Shown here: positions 49,844-59,571 of the stretch, one piece after another
How positions within the stretch are numbered: position 1 is the first letter of the stretch
How the letters are laid out: each line of letters opens with the position of its first letter
Source of the DNA: SCUS01 sp966211675
Lineage (GTDB): Bacteria > Myxococcota_A > Polyangia > Polyangiales > Ga0077539
Assembly (NCBI GenBank): GCA_966211675.1
Contig: CBIHPK010000002.1
Location: 109,975-173,974 of the forward strand
Reading direction: 5' to 3'
DNA length: 64,000 nt
Translations under genes and position numbers: made by a program
The notes under the pieces: generated by a model
Told to the model about the DNA's origin: nothing
The model's input: only the letters and a program-made list of their open reading frames with translations
Databases searched by the model: none

Positions 49844-52800
49844 GGCGTGGGCTCCCCGGTCGCGTCGTGGCGCTCGTTGGCGTGGCGCAGCCTGCGGGTG
49901 AGCACCCGTAGCACCCCGGCCGCGACCTCCGGGCGCTCTCGCAGCAGGTCGGCGAAGTCGTCCTGGGCGACGCGGAGCAGGGTCACCGAGGTGGCCGCCG
50001 TCGCGGTGGCGCTGCGGGGCGCCGGGTCGAGGAGGGCCATCTCGCCGAAGACCTCCCGTTCGCCCATCGTGGCGAGGGTTCGGCCACCGCGGGAGACTCG
50101 CACCGACCCTTCGAGCACCAGGTAGAGCGCGTCGCCCCGGTCGCCCTCGCGGAAGACCTGCTCCTCCTCGTCGACGGTGATCTCGGTGGTGATGGCCGCG
50201 AGCCCGACGAGGTCCTCGCTCGGCACCGCGGCGAACAGCTCGATGCCCTTCAGGAACAGCACCTTCTCCGCGGTCGTGATCATCGGTCCTCCGTGCTCGG
50301 GGTGGTCGAGGCGCGCCAGGGCATCCGCGGCGGTCTCCCGCACGACCGCCCTCTGATCTCTCGCCAGCGCGCGCAGCCTCGGGCGGGCGGAGAGCACCTC
50401 CGCGGCGCCCGCATAGTACGCGGCGCAGGCGACCATCCATGCGCTCCCGTCGTCGAGCAGCGCCTCCACCCAGGCGTCGCGGGTGCGCGTCGGCAGCTTC
50501 AACCGCCGCGAGGCCGCCGCGATGCGAGCGCCCCTCGGAGACTCCTCGATCAGCGACACCACCAGGGCCTTGAGCGAGGCGATGGGGCGGGGCCAGTCGC
50601 TGGAGTCCAGGAGCTCGACGGCGTTGGCGCGGCGCACCGGGTCTGGATCATCGAGGTTGGCGCGCACCGTCGCCGCATCGAGCGCGGGGTGGAGCGCTCC
50701 CAGCAGGTGGAAGACCCGGTCGCGCGCCCGCTCGCTGCGCTCCCTCAGGGCGCGGGAGATCAGCGCCGCGGGGCCCTCCAGGTCGGCGGGGCGGTAGGGC
50801 ACCGGCGCCCTCGTCCCGTCGGTTCGGAGGGCCGACTCGTCCCGACCGAGGCCCTCCGCGGCGGCCATCGCCCCGAAGGCCCGAGCGAGCTCTGCCTCGC
50901 AGGCCGCGACCAGGGTTGCTTCGGGGAGCTCGAGCTCCGGGGCCTTTGCGCGGGCGCGTTGGAGGGCCTCGCAGGCGGCGTCGCGGGCGGCCTCGTCGTC
51001 GTGGCTCAGAGCGCTCACGACCGCGGAGAGCGAGGTGGTCGTCCCCAGCGCCCCGAGCGCGCGGATCGCGGCCGATCGCAGCGCAGGCGAGGAGAGCGCC
51101 TCGAGGAGCGCGGGCTCCGCGGGTGGGCCCACGGCGGCGGCGGCCTCCGCGGCGCGCCTCGCCTCGCGACGGTCTGCGAAGCGGAGCAGCAGCGCAGGGA
51201 GCAGCGCGGGGTCGGCCGCGCGTCGGGCGATCTCCAGACCGAGGGAGCGCGCCTCGCGCCGTGGGTCGGCGAGGAGGGCGCTCGCCCGGGCCAGGACCCT
51301 GGCGCGGTCCTCGGCGTCTCCGTGGCTGTGCAGCGCCTCGGCCGCGGCGGCGACGAGCACCGGGTCCGCGTCGTCGAGGAGGGCGGAGACCCGGCCGAGC
51401 TGAGAGGGCCTTGCGGCGCGGGCGGCGGCGGCGCGGACGCTGGTGTCGTCGGCGAGGGCGCGGTCGAGCTCGGCGTCGCTGAGTCCGCAGGGAGCGAGGC
51501 AGGTGAGGGCGCCCGCGCGGATCGCGGCGTCGGGGTGCCCGGCGAGGGCGCGCAGCTCGGCGTCGAGGGCGAAGGGCGCGAGGCGCGCGAGGTCGAGGGC
51601 GTGGCGCAGCGTCGCGGGGTCGGCGGAGCGCAGGGCCTCTCTCGCGGCGCGCTCGATGTCGCGGGTGACCACGTCGTCCGGGGCGCTCTCCGGGATGCGA
51701 CGTCGACGGAGCGTCTCGGCCAGCGAGCGCGCGTAGGCGGGGCGCAGTCGGAGCACCGCGACGATCCAGAGGCAGGCGGCGGTGGCGGCGACGGCGGCCA
51801 GGGGCGCGAGGGCGGTCGAGGCGGCCCGGTAGGCGAGGAGGCCGGCGCCGGCGAGGGCCTCGGTGCAGGGCTTGATCACCCCGTCGATGGTGGCCTTGCG
51901 GCGACCGCGCGCGGCGGCCGGCACCGGGAGGTAGAGCAGCTGCATCGCGGCGTCGTGGAGGGTGAAGCGGAACACCTTGCCGCCCTCGCTCACGGCGGCC
52001 ACGGGGAGCGTCGGCGAGGCGAGGAGGCCGAGGGCGCTCAGCCCGAGGGTTCCGGGGAGGAAGAGCAGGGCGCCGGTGACCCCGAAGCGCTCGAGCACCC
52101 GGGCGGTGACGAAGAACTGGACGAAGAGGGAGACGGCGCCGATGCCGCTGGAGAGCAGGGCGAAGAAGCGCAGCATCGCGACGCGATCGCCGGCGAAGGT
52201 CTGCACGGCGATGCTCTTGAACTGGAAGTCGAGGAGGGTCGAGGCGAGCACGCCGCACGCGATCATCGGGCCGAGCAGGCGCAGGTGTCCGGCGCCCGGA
52301 GGGTCGATGTCCGTCGTCGCGCCGGGGCGTTGCGGGGGGCGAGGGGAGGCGTGGCGGGCGCCGGGGCGGCGAGCGAGCAGGGTGGAGAAGAGCGCGACGG
52401 CGAGGAGGAAGCCGGCGACCGCGAGCAGCAGCGCCTCGGCGCCGGTGCGCGTGACGAGCTGCGAGATGACCGCGCCGACGGTGATGTTGGCGACGGTGCC
52501 TCCGGCGGCGATGAGGCCGAAGACGCGGCGGGCCTCGCGGGGGGAGAAGCGCTCTCCCGCGCTGGTCCAGAACTGCATCATCAGCAGGGCGCCCATCACC
52601 TCCACGCCCACGTAGAGGGCGTAGTAGACCCAGCGCTCGCCGAGCGCCCACCAGGCGCCGAGGGCCAGCGCCGCGAGGGTCGCGGAGGTCGCCCGCACCA
52701 GGCGGTCGCGTCGCACCCGGTCGGCGACGCGGGCGTAGAGCAGCCCGACCAGGCTCACCGCCAGCGGCGACGCGACGTACATCAGCGGCAGCCGGGAGGG

Positions 52801-52923
52801 CGACTCGTGAGCGAGGAAGAGCGCGTCGCGCACCGAGCGGCCCACGAAGAAGGCCGAGACGGCGCAGTAGTTCCACGCGAAGAGGAGCGCGGCCTCTGTC
52901 CGCTGTCCGGGCCGGAGCGTCAC
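49840..52923 (-). CDS. Nucleotide-translocase-like membrane protein with HEAT repeats and cyclic-nucleotide-binding domain
   Basis: Composite protein of 1027 residues. Residues 1 to about 400 have ten or more helices and the stretch NYCAVSAFFVGRSVRDALFLA, like the ATP/ADP-carrier (TLC/Npt) and related MFS proteins. From about 420 to 860 come Ala-rich HEAT-like repeats (DADPVLVAAAAEALHSHGDAEDRARVL and similar). The end is a cyclic-nucleotide-binding domain with LFAAVPSEDL, FREGDRGDALYLVLEGSVRV and FGEMALLDPAPRSATATA, the phosphate-binding cassette. GTG 52923 was preferred over a TTG 102 bases upstream. Coupled by GTGA to the WD40 kinase. Likely sensor or regulated carrier; transport is unproven. 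Confidence 0.85.
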   Translation of the reverse strand: MTLRPGQRTEAALLFAWNYCAVSAFFVGRSVRDALFLAHESPSRLPLMYVASPLAVSLVGLLYARVADRVRRDRLVRATSATLAALALGAWWALGERWVYYALYVGVEVMGALLMMQFWTSAGERFSPREARRVFGLIAAGGTVANITVGAVISQLVTRTGAEALLLAVAGFLLAVALFSTLLARRPGARHASPRPPQRPGATTDIDPPGAGHLRLLGPMIACGVLASTLLDFQFKSIAVQTFAGDRVAMLRFFALLSSGIGAVSLFVQFFVTARVLERFGVTGALLFLPGTLGLSALGLLASPTLPVAAVSEGGKVFRFTLHDAAMQLLYLPVPAAARGRRKATIDGVIKPCTEALAGAGLLAYRAASTALAPLAAVAATAACLWIVAVLRLRPAYARSLAETLRRRRIPESAPDDVVTRDIERAAREALRSADPATLRHALDLARLAPFALDAELRALAGHPDAAIRAGALTCLAPCGLSDAELDRALADDTSVRAAAARAARPSQLGRVSALLDDADPVLVAAAAEALHSHGDAEDRARVLARASALLADPRREARSLGLEIARRAADPALLPALLLRFADRREARRAAEAAAAVGPPAEPALLEALSSPALRSAAIRALGALGTTTSLSAVVSALSHDDEAARDAACEALQRARAKAPELELPEATLVAACEAELARAFGAMAAAEGLGRDESALRTDGTRAPVPYRPADLEGPAALISRALRERSERARDRVFHLLGALHPALDAATVRANLDDPDPVRRANAVELLDSSDWPRPIASLKALVVSLIEESPRGARIAAASRRLKLPTRTRDAWVEALLDDGSAWMVACAAYYAGAAEVLSARPRLRALARDQRAVVRETAADALARLDHPEHGGPMITTAEKVLFLKGIELFAAVPSEDLVGLAAITTEITVDEEEQVFREGDRGDALYLVLEGSVRVSRGGRTLATMGEREVFGEMALLDPAPRSATATAATSVTLLRVAQDDFADLLRERPEVAAGVLRVLTRRLRHANERHDATGEPTP

Positions 52924-53066
52924 GGCCGGGATCGTAGAGCAATCGACGATCGCGGGGCGCCGCGCCGTGAGCTCGTGGAGCGACCGCTCGCAGATGCGGC
53001 GCGATCGACCGCAAGAGTGTATCAACCCGGGCCGAGGTCCCCCCTACCGATGGCTCGTGAAGTGCG

Positions 53067-55670
53067 ATGAACGGAACCCAGTCCAAGGGCGCCCAGGCGC
53101 CCGCCATGCAGCAGTACCTCCGTGAGAAGGCCCGCTACCCCGAGGCGCTGCTCTTCTTCCGGATGGGAGATTTCTACGAGCTCTTCTTCGACGACGCGCT
53201 CACCGCCGCGAAGGCGCTCGACCTCACGCTCACCTCGCGCAACAAGAACGAGGCCGACTCCATCCCGATGTGCGGCATCCCCTATCACGCCGCGCCCGCG
53301 TACATCCCGCGGCTGCTGGAGATGGGGCACAACGTGGCGGTCTGCGAGCAGCTCGAGGACCCCTCCAAGGCCAAGGGGATCGTCAAGCGAGGCGTGGTGC
53401 GCGTGCTCACCCCGGCGCTCGTGCTCGACGCCGAGTCGCTCGATGCGCGATCGAACCAGTTCCTCGCGGCGGTGGTGCCGCCGGAGAGCGGGCGGCAGTG
53501 GTCCATCGCGGCCTATGACCTCTCCACCGGCGAGCTCTTCACCAGCGAGGTGCAGGACCTCTTCGGGGTCGTCGGCGAGCTCGCCCGCCTCGACGTCCGA
53601 GAGCTCGTCTGCCCGAAGGACCACGAGGCCGCCGTGCGCGCCGAGGTGCGGATGCTCCCTCGGCTCTTCGTTCGCGCGGTGGCCCCCATCGGGGCGAGCG
53701 AGGCGAGCGACGTGCTGGCCTCGGCGATGGGCGACGAGGGGCTGCACGCGGGCTTCGGCGAGCTTCCGGTGGGAACGCGCGTCGCGGCCGCTCTGGCGCT
53801 GCGCTACGCGATGGCCTTCCAGCCGGGCACGGCGGTGTCGGTGCAGCGGGCGGCGAGGCTCGACGCGCGAGAGCACCTGCACCTCGACGAGACCACGCAG
53901 GGGCACCTGGAGCTGTTCCGCTCGGTGCGCGGCGACAAGAAGGGCACGCTGCTCGCGCACCTCGACGAGACCATCACCGCGATGGGCGCGCGGCGCCTGC
54001 GCACCTGGCTGGCCTTCCCCCTCCAGGACATCAAGCGGGTGCACCGCCGGCAGGACGCCGTCGAGGCGCTGGTGGTGCACCCGGAGCTGCGGCAGGGGGT
54101 GCGCGAGTCGCTGGCGATGATCCCCGACCTGGAGCGCCTCGCGGTGCGGGCGACGATGAAGGTCGCCACGCCGCGAGACCTGGGCGCCCTGCGCGACGGG
54201 CTGCGGCGCATGCCCTCGCTGCTCGCGACGCTCAGCGCCAACGCGGAGGCCGCCGAGGCGCTCGGGCCGCTGCGCGCGATGGACCCCTGCGCGCCGCTCT
54301 GCGCGATGCTCGATGGGTCGCTCGCGGACAGCCCCCCGGCGGCGCTGGAGGACGGCGGGGTGTTTCGCGCGGGCTTCGACCTGGAGCTCGACCGCTACAC
54401 CTCGCTCGCGAGCAACGCCCGCGAGGTGATCCTCACGATGGAGACGCGCGAGCGCACGCGCACCAAGATCACTTCACTGAAGATCAAGTTCAATGGAGTG
54501 TTCGGGTACTTCATCGAGGTGACGAAGGCCAACCTGCACCTGGTTCCCTCGGACTATCGCCGGAAGCAGACCATCGCCGGGGGAGAGCGCTTCATCACCG
54601 ACGAGCTCACCTCGCTGGAGACGGAGATCCTGGAGGCCGAGGAGCGCGCCCGGGAGCTGGAGCGAGAGCGCTACGAGCAGCTGCGGGGCAAGGTCGCCGA
54701 CGCGGTGGGCAAGCTCTCGAAGCTGGCCAACCAGCTGGCGGATCTCGACGCCATCGCGGCGCTGGCGGAGGTCGCGCACCGGCACGACTACACGCGCCCC
54801 ATCGTGGACGACAGCGGCGTGATCGACCTGCGCGACGCGCGGCACCCGGTGGTCGAGACCATGCTGGAGCCGGGGGCCTTCGTCCCCAATGACATCAAGC
54901 TGGAGCAGTCGGGCGCGCGGCTGCTGCTGGTGACCGGTCCCAACATGGCGGGCAAGAGCACGCTGATGCGGCAGGTGGCGCTCATCGTGCTGATGGCCCA
55001 GGCGGGGAGCTTCGTCCCGGCGCGCTCGGCCCGCGTGGGCAAGGTCGATCGGATCTTCACCCGAGTGGGAGCGAGCGACGACGTCGCGCGAGGGGCGAGC
55101 ACCTTCATGGTGGAGATGCGCGAGACGGCCACCATCCTGCGCGGGGCGACGGCGCGCTCGCTGGTGCTCTTCGACGAGATCGGCCGGGGGACGAGCACCT
55201 TCGACGGGCTCGCCATCGCGTGGGCCGTCGCGGAGTACCTGCACGACGCGGTGAAGGCGAGGGCGATGTTCGCGACGCACTACCACGAGCTGTGCGCGCT
55301 GGCGGAGACGCGCTCGCACGTGGCCAACGTCAACGTGTCGGCGAGGGAGACCGGCGACGACATCGTGTTCCTGCACAAGCTGGCGGAGGGCGGGGCGAGC
55401 CGCTCCTACGGGGTGGCGGTGGCGAAGATCGCGGGGCTGCCGGAGCCGGTGCTGCTGCGCGCGAGGGCCATGCTGAAGGACCTGGAGCGCGGCGAAGGCC
55501 CGATGAAGAAGGCCCCGAAGCAGATCGGGTTGTTCGAGGAGAGGCCGGCGCCGGTGTCGAGGGAGCACCCGGTGATCGCGGCGCTGGAGGCGGTGGAGCT
55601 CGACCGGATGACGCCGATGGAGTCGCTGCACCTCCTGGCGCAGTTGAAGGCGATGATCGCGGCGAAGTGA
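53067..55670 (+). CDS. mutS: DNA mismatch repair protein MutS
   Basis: 867 residues. The mismatch-reading Phe-Tyr-Glu sits in MGDFYELFF (Phe36, Glu38). Connector, lever and clamp domains follow. The ATPase has Walker A TGPNMAGKST near 625-634, the Walker B element LFDEIGRGTSTFDG near 700 and ATHYHEL. The start ATG is at 53067 with a weak ribosome site. The C-terminal dimerisation tail is present but short. It diverges from the translocase-like gene across 143 bases; no mutL is nearby. The following CapA-like gene is very close and may be co-transcribed. Confidence 0.98.
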   Translation: MNGTQSKGAQAPAMQQYLREKARYPEALLFFRMGDFYELFFDDALTAAKALDLTLTSRNKNEADSIPMCGIPYHAAPAYIPRLLEMGHNVAVCEQLEDPSKAKGIVKRGVVRVLTPALVLDAESLDARSNQFLAAVVPPESGRQWSIAAYDLSTGELFTSEVQDLFGVVGELARLDVRELVCPKDHEAAVRAEVRMLPRLFVRAVAPIGASEASDVLASAMGDEGLHAGFGELPVGTRVAAALALRYAMAFQPGTAVSVQRAARLDAREHLHLDETTQGHLELFRSVRGDKKGTLLAHLDETITAMGARRLRTWLAFPLQDIKRVHRRQDAVEALVVHPELRQGVRESLAMIPDLERLAVRATMKVATPRDLGALRDGLRRMPSLLATLSANAEAAEALGPLRAMDPCAPLCAMLDGSLADSPPAALEDGGVFRAGFDLELDRYTSLASNAREVILTMETRERTRTKITSLKIKFNGVFGYFIEVTKANLHLVPSDYRRKQTIAGGERFITDELTSLETEILEAEERARELERERYEQLRGKVADAVGKLSKLANQLADLDAIAALAEVAHRHDYTRPIVDDSGVIDLRDARHPVVETMLEPGAFVPNDIKLEQSGARLLLVTGPNMAGKSTLMRQVALIVLMAQAGSFVPARSARVGKVDRIFTRVGASDDVARGASTFMVEMRETATILRGATARSLVLFDEIGRGTSTFDGLAIAWAVAEYLHDAVKARAMFATHYHELCALAETRSHVANVNVSARETGDDIVFLHKLAEGGASRSYGVAVAKIAGLPEPVLLRARAMLKDLERGEGPMKKAPKQIGLFEERPAPVSREHPVIAALEAVELDRMTPMESLHLLAQLKAMIAAK

Positions 55671-55684
55671 GCGGCGCGGTGGAG

Positions 55685-56893
55685 ATGAACTCGCGCGCGT
55701 GGGTCCTCGCGGTGGCCCTCCTGGGCTGTCGGGGTCGGCCCTCGCCCGATGCGGCGGTGGCGCTCGATGTGCCTCGCGTCGACGTCGTCGCGGAGGCTGC
55801 GGTCGAGGCCCCGGTCGATGTTCCGGTGGACGTCCCTGCGCCGTCGAGGCGGGTGGTGGTGACCCTCTCGGGCGACCTCATGCTGCACCGCGGGGTGCTC
55901 GACCACTTCGACGACCACGCCCCGCAGGGCGGCCTCGCGTGGTCCCTCAACTGGATCGCCTCGCTGGTGGCGCCTCGCGAGGTGGCTCTCACCTGGCTCG
56001 ACTCGCCGCTCACCGACGCCTTCCGGCCGCCCTTCGCGGGCGCTCCCGGGGCGCTTGGGACGTCGCGCGCCATCGGTCGCTCGGTGGCTCGTGACCTCGC
56101 TCGCATCGGCGTCGATGGCGTCTGCCTCGCGACGCAGCACGCCTACGACCAGATGGGCGACGGGCTCACGGAGACGGCCGCGGCGCTGCGAGGCGCTGGC
56201 CTCGGCGTCGCAGGAGCGGGCGACTCGGAGGAGGCCGCGTGGAGCGCGTGGGTGACCGAGCGCGAAGGGATGCGGGTGGCCTTCCTCTGCTTCACCCAGC
56301 GGGTGCAGATGGCTGCCGGGCGCAACGGAACCCACGCGACGGTGGCGCAGTCCATCGACGGGGCGAGGGCGGTGGCGGCGATCACGGCGGCCCGCGCCCA
56401 GGCCGACGTGGTGGTCGCCGGGGTGCAGTGGAACCGCGCTCCGTTTCGCCCACTGGGAGAGGACCAGCGAGCGCTGGCGAGGCAGCTGGTGGAGGCGGGA
56501 GCCGACGTGGTGGTCGGCACCGGCGTGGTCACGCAGGCGAGGGTCGAGCGGGTGACCTCGCCGCGCGGCGACGCGGTGGTCGCGTGGTCGATGGGCTCGC
56601 TGCTCTCCAACTACGGAGCGCAGTGGAGGGGGCTCGAGAACCCGTCGCCCGCCATCGAGCGGGTGCTGGTCGACCCGGCGACGCGCGACGTGGCGCTGAT
56701 GAGGGCGCAGTTCGAGCGGATGGACGACGGGAGGCTGTCGCTGGTGACGCTCACCGCCAACGCGCTGTGGATGCAGCACGGGGAGGAAGGGGTGAGGGTG
56801 GTTCCGCTGAGGCTGCTGGAGACGGACCTGCGGAGGGCGAGGGCGAGGGCCGCAGGCGAGGCGCTGGGACCGGCGGTGCGCGTGAGGGAGTGA
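55685..56893 (+). CDS. CapA-like lipoprotein with lost metal-ligand motifs
   Basis: Lipoprotein of 402 residues: MNSRAWVLAVALLGC, then a Val/Asp/Pro stalk (AVEAPVDVPVDVPAP). The body follows the poly-gamma-glutamate capsule protein CapA (metallophosphatase-like): LSGDLMLHRG at 61-70, LCFTQRV, and GADVVVGTGVVTQARVE. But family motifs are altered: the usual HWG is QWN, GHHPHV is GTGVVT, and ANNHxxD is ATQHAYD. Metal-dependent activity is therefore doubtful and it may be a binding protein. GTG 55667, overlapping the mutS stop as GTGA, is an alternative start; ATG 55685 gives a cleaner signal and has GGTGGAG before it. Confidence 0.85.
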   Translation: MNSRAWVLAVALLGCRGRPSPDAAVALDVPRVDVVAEAAVEAPVDVPVDVPAPSRRVVVTLSGDLMLHRGVLDHFDDHAPQGGLAWSLNWIASLVAPREVALTWLDSPLTDAFRPPFAGAPGALGTSRAIGRSVARDLARIGVDGVCLATQHAYDQMGDGLTETAAALRGAGLGVAGAGDSEEAAWSAWVTEREGMRVAFLCFTQRVQMAAGRNGTHATVAQSIDGARAVAAITAARAQADVVVAGVQWNRAPFRPLGEDQRALARQLVEAGADVVVGTGVVTQARVERVTSPRGDAVVAWSMGSLLSNYGAQWRGLENPSPAIERVLVDPATRDVALMRAQFERMDDGRLSLVTLTANALWMQHGEEGVRVVPLRLLETDLRRARARAAGEALGPAVRVRE

Positions 56894-56900
56894 ACGGGAC

Positions 56901-57893
56901 TCACTCCCAGTAGGAGAGGACCTCGCGCTCCACGACCCGACGCGAGTCTCGGCGGCGCTGCCACTGCGTCGCGGTCGCAACCAGGACGCAGGCTGCGACG
57001 AGCGCCCCCGACTGCGCGGTCCTCGAGGCGTCGTGGAGCCCCAGCCCGAGGAACCACAGCAGCCCGAGCGTGCCTGCGAGCTGCCAGGTCCAGCGGTGGC
57101 GCAAGAGCCCGAGCGCGGCGACCAGGAGCGCGACGGGGGACCAGAGCTCGACGCCCCCGAGGCCGCGGGTGAAGCCTGCGGTGACGCTGATCCCAGCGGC
57201 CGCGAAGGTGCCGAGCTCCCACCAGGAGGTGCCGTCGATGCCGTCGCGGCGGCCCCACGAGGGTCGAGCCGCGGCGACCGCGAGGCCCACCAAAGACGTG
57301 GCCACGACCGTCCATCGGAAGGCGGTCATGTCCTCGTTGGGCCACAGCGAGTGTGCCGAAGCCATCACCGCGAAGGGGAGGCAGAAGCCCGCGACCGCGA
57401 GCGCCGGTCCGACGCGGAGCGCCCGCCAGAGGCCGAGGCCGATCACGCTCGCGACGAGGGTGGCGATGGCGATCACCCACGCGTTGCCCCAGTGGGCCGG
57501 CTCCCGGCCCAGGAGGAACATCGCGACGCCGCCCGCGTAGGGCGCGGCGCCTGCCGTCAGGATCGCCGCGGGAGCCCTTCCCCACCCGCGGGCGCGGGCG
57601 AGTTGGCCCGCGATCAGACAGGCCGCGAGCGCCGCGACGCACGGTCCGGCGAAGCCGAGCTCGTCGTGCGTGAGGGCCTCGATCAGCATCGCGAAGCCCG
57701 GCGCCAGCACCGCGACCGTCGCCGCGAGGGCCGATACCACGGTGGTCCAGCGCAGGTCGGCGAGGCGAGCGTCGCCGGGGGTGGCCTCGCTACGGGCGAG
57801 GGCGAGCAGGGCCTCCATCTGCTCGGCCGTGATCACCCCGCGGCGGACGGCCTCGGCCATGTGGGCATCGGACACCGGGCGTTGGGCGCGCAT
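56901..57893 (-). CDS. Polytopic membrane protein, DUF2157-like
   Basis: 330-residue inner-membrane protein; function unknown. A short cytoplasmic N-terminus (MRAQRPVSDAHMAEAVRRGVITAEQMEALLALAR), typical of DUF2157 proteins, precedes about nine to ten hydrophobic helices (for example WTTVVSALAATVAVLAPGFAM and ALAVAGFCLPFAVMASAHSLW). It ends with Arg-rich QRRRDSRRVV. No catalytic motif is visible. It converges with the CapA-like gene, the stops being only seven bases apart, and is likely transcribed with the OMP-like gene upstream (47-base gap). Confidence 0.8.
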   Translation of the reverse strand: MRAQRPVSDAHMAEAVRRGVITAEQMEALLALARSEATPGDARLADLRWTTVVSALAATVAVLAPGFAMLIEALTHDELGFAGPCVAALAACLIAGQLARARGWGRAPAAILTAGAAPYAGGVAMFLLGREPAHWGNAWVIAIATLVASVIGLGLWRALRVGPALAVAGFCLPFAVMASAHSLWPNEDMTAFRWTVVATSLVGLAVAAARPSWGRRDGIDGTSWWELGTFAAAGISVTAGFTRGLGGVELWSPVALLVAALGLLRHRWTWQLAGTLGLLWFLGLGLHDASRTAQSGALVAACVLVATATQWQRRRDSRRVVEREVLSYWE

Positions 57894-57940
57894 CGGGCGA
57901 GGTTACGAGCGAAGCCCTCGGGTGTCTCTCGGGGGAGGTG

Positions 57941-58579
57941 CTACCAGCGCCAGGTCGGCGCGAGGTCGATGTGCACGTACCAGACGCCCAGCGTCTCGCC
58001 CGCCATGGCCGCTCGCGCCGCGTCCACCGCCGTCGCGCCCGGCAGGAAGCCGATGGCCTGCTCGGCCTCGGTGAGCTCTCGCTGGCGAAGGACGCCATAG
58101 CCGCTGGTGTCGAGCAGCCAGGAGTAGCCGGCGGCCACGCGCAGCAGCAGCGAACGGCTCGGCCGCCACTCGCTCGCCACGCCGAGGCCCACCCAGTTGG
58201 ACGAGTCGGGCAGCTCGCGACCCTCGGTGAGCGCGCGGCCCTGGGTGTAGGCGAAGTGGTGCGAGAGCGAGGCCTCCAGGTCGAGGGCCCAGCGGCGCGT
58301 TCCGAGCGGAGAGACCAGCACGGTGGCCGCCACGCTGGGGCCGAAGTTGCCCCCGAGGCCGCCGCCCGCGGAGACCCCGAGGGCGCGCCACGGTCGCAGC
58401 TCGACGAAGCCTCCGGTGAGGCCGAGCGGAGAGCCCACGCCCACCGAGGCCCCGAGCGCGATGCTGTGGCGGAAGTAGTCGCGGACCACCCGACGACGCC
58501 GCAGGGGAACAGGGTCGGCGTGGGCGCTCGCCGTGGCGGCGAGGAGCGCGATCAGGGGGAGCAGTCCGGGGAAGCGCAT
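57941..58579 (-). CDS. Small outer-membrane beta-barrel-like protein
   Basis: 212 residues with a Sec signal (MRFPGLLPLIALLAATASAHA). The mature part alternates hydrophobic and polar residues with turns (HSIALGASVGVGSPLGLTGGFVEL, WVGLGVASEWRPSRSLLLRVAAGYSW) and ends in aromatic Trp (APTWRW), as outer-membrane strands do. ATG 58579 was chosen because GGAGG sits eight bases before it; an upstream in-frame codon would precede the ribosome site. No specific family recognised. Confidence 0.75.
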   Translation of the reverse strand: MRFPGLLPLIALLAATASAHADPVPLRRRRVVRDYFRHSIALGASVGVGSPLGLTGGFVELRPWRALGVSAGGGLGGNFGPSVAATVLVSPLGTRRWALDLEASLSHHFAYTQGRALTEGRELPDSSNWVGLGVASEWRPSRSLLLRVAAGYSWLLDTSGYGVLRQRELTEAEQAIGFLPGATAVDAARAAMAGETLGVWYVHIDLAPTWRW

Positions 58580-58712
58580 CGCGTCGACCTCCAAGCCAGA
58601 GGAGCGTTCGCAATGCGTGTGCCCATCGCAGAATCGTGGGCTGTGGTGGAGGGTCGATGCGGCAGGGTGGGGCGGTCTTGCGAGGCGCCCACCCGCGCTG
58701 GCGCAGGGTGGC

Positions 58713-59531
58713 TCAGGGCCGAGGCGGGGCGAAGCCGCGGAGCGCGCTCAGCACCTCGACCATCGAGCGCGCGAAGACGTCGTTGTGGTGCGTCGCGAGC
58801 AGCAGCACCCGGCGCGCGTCGGGGAATCTCCGGGCGAGCGCCGCGCTCATCGCGGGCGGGATCAGGTCGTCGTCGGCGCCGTGCAAAAGCAGCGTCGGGA
58901 TGGTGATGGAGGGCGCCCGGCTCCAGGTGTCGAAGGGGTCACGCACCAGCCAATGGGCGGGCAGCCACGGCGCGGTGAGGGCGCCCATGTCGGCCATCGA
59001 GGTGTACGGGGCGATGAGCACGAGGCGCGATCCGTGGCCCCGGCGGGCCATCTCCGACGCGACCCCGGTGCCGAGCGAGAAGCCCTGGAGCACCAGCGAC
59101 TCGCGAGGGATGTGGAGGGGGCCTTCGAGGTGCCGAAGCAGCGCCTCGGCGGAGGCGTAGAGCGAGGCCTCGGTGGGCTCCACCGAGCGCATCAGGCCGT
59201 AGCCCGGATACTCCGCCGCGACCACGCCGTAGCCCGCCGAGTGCAGCGCCTCGCCGAGCTCGACCTGCCACGCGAGCTGCTCGCCGTTGCCGTGGAAGTG
59301 CACCACCGTGCGCGCTCCCGGTGGGGCGGGCCAGTGGAGGGCGGCGACGCGCCAGCCCGAGCCGGAGGGGATGGAGAGCAGCGTGGCGCCCCGCGCGGCG
59401 GGGGCGACGGTCTCGGCGGGGGCGGCGAAGACCAGGCGGCGCTGGAGGAGGAAGAGCGCGGCGGCGGAGAGGATCCACCCGGCGAGCAGGAGGCGGGCGA
59501 GGACGAGGAGGAGGGAGCGGGCGCGGCGCAC
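58713..59531 (-). CDS. Membrane-anchored alpha/beta hydrolase (serine hydrolase)
   Basis: 272-residue hydrolase resembling the BEM46/ABHD13-like lysophospholipase group. An N-terminal helix (LLLVLARLLLAGWILSAAALFLLQ) anchors it. Oxyanion/His element HFHGNGE at 78-84, nucleophile Ser152 in LQGFSLGTGVA, acid Asp220-222 (HGADDDLIP) and His248/249 (THHNDVF) form a complete triad. The GTG at 59531 is the least certain point, since no clear ribosome site is seen. The PilZ gene lies 40 bases upstream on the same strand, so the two may share a transcript. Substrate unknown; lipid esters or surface lipids are plausible. Confidence 0.85.
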   Translation of the reverse strand: MRRARSLLLVLARLLLAGWILSAAALFLLQRRLVFAAPAETVAPAARGATLLSIPSGSGWRVAALHWPAPPGARTVVHFHGNGEQLAWQVELGEALHSAGYGVVAAEYPGYGLMRSVEPTEASLYASAEALLRHLEGPLHIPRESLVLQGFSLGTGVASEMARRGHGSRLVLIAPYTSMADMGALTAPWLPAHWLVRDPFDTWSRAPSITIPTLLLHGADDDLIPPAMSAALARRFPDARRVLLLATHHNDVFARSMVEVLSALRGFAPPRP

Positions 59532-59571
59532 GGGGTGTTCGCCGGGAGTGATAGCAGCGCAGCGCGGGGAG

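Noticed and set aside
53023..53025. TTG start for the translocase-like gene
   Set aside because: The extra 34 residues are Arg/Cys-rich and unlike a membrane protein start; GTG 52923 lies right before the first helix, though the choice is not proven.
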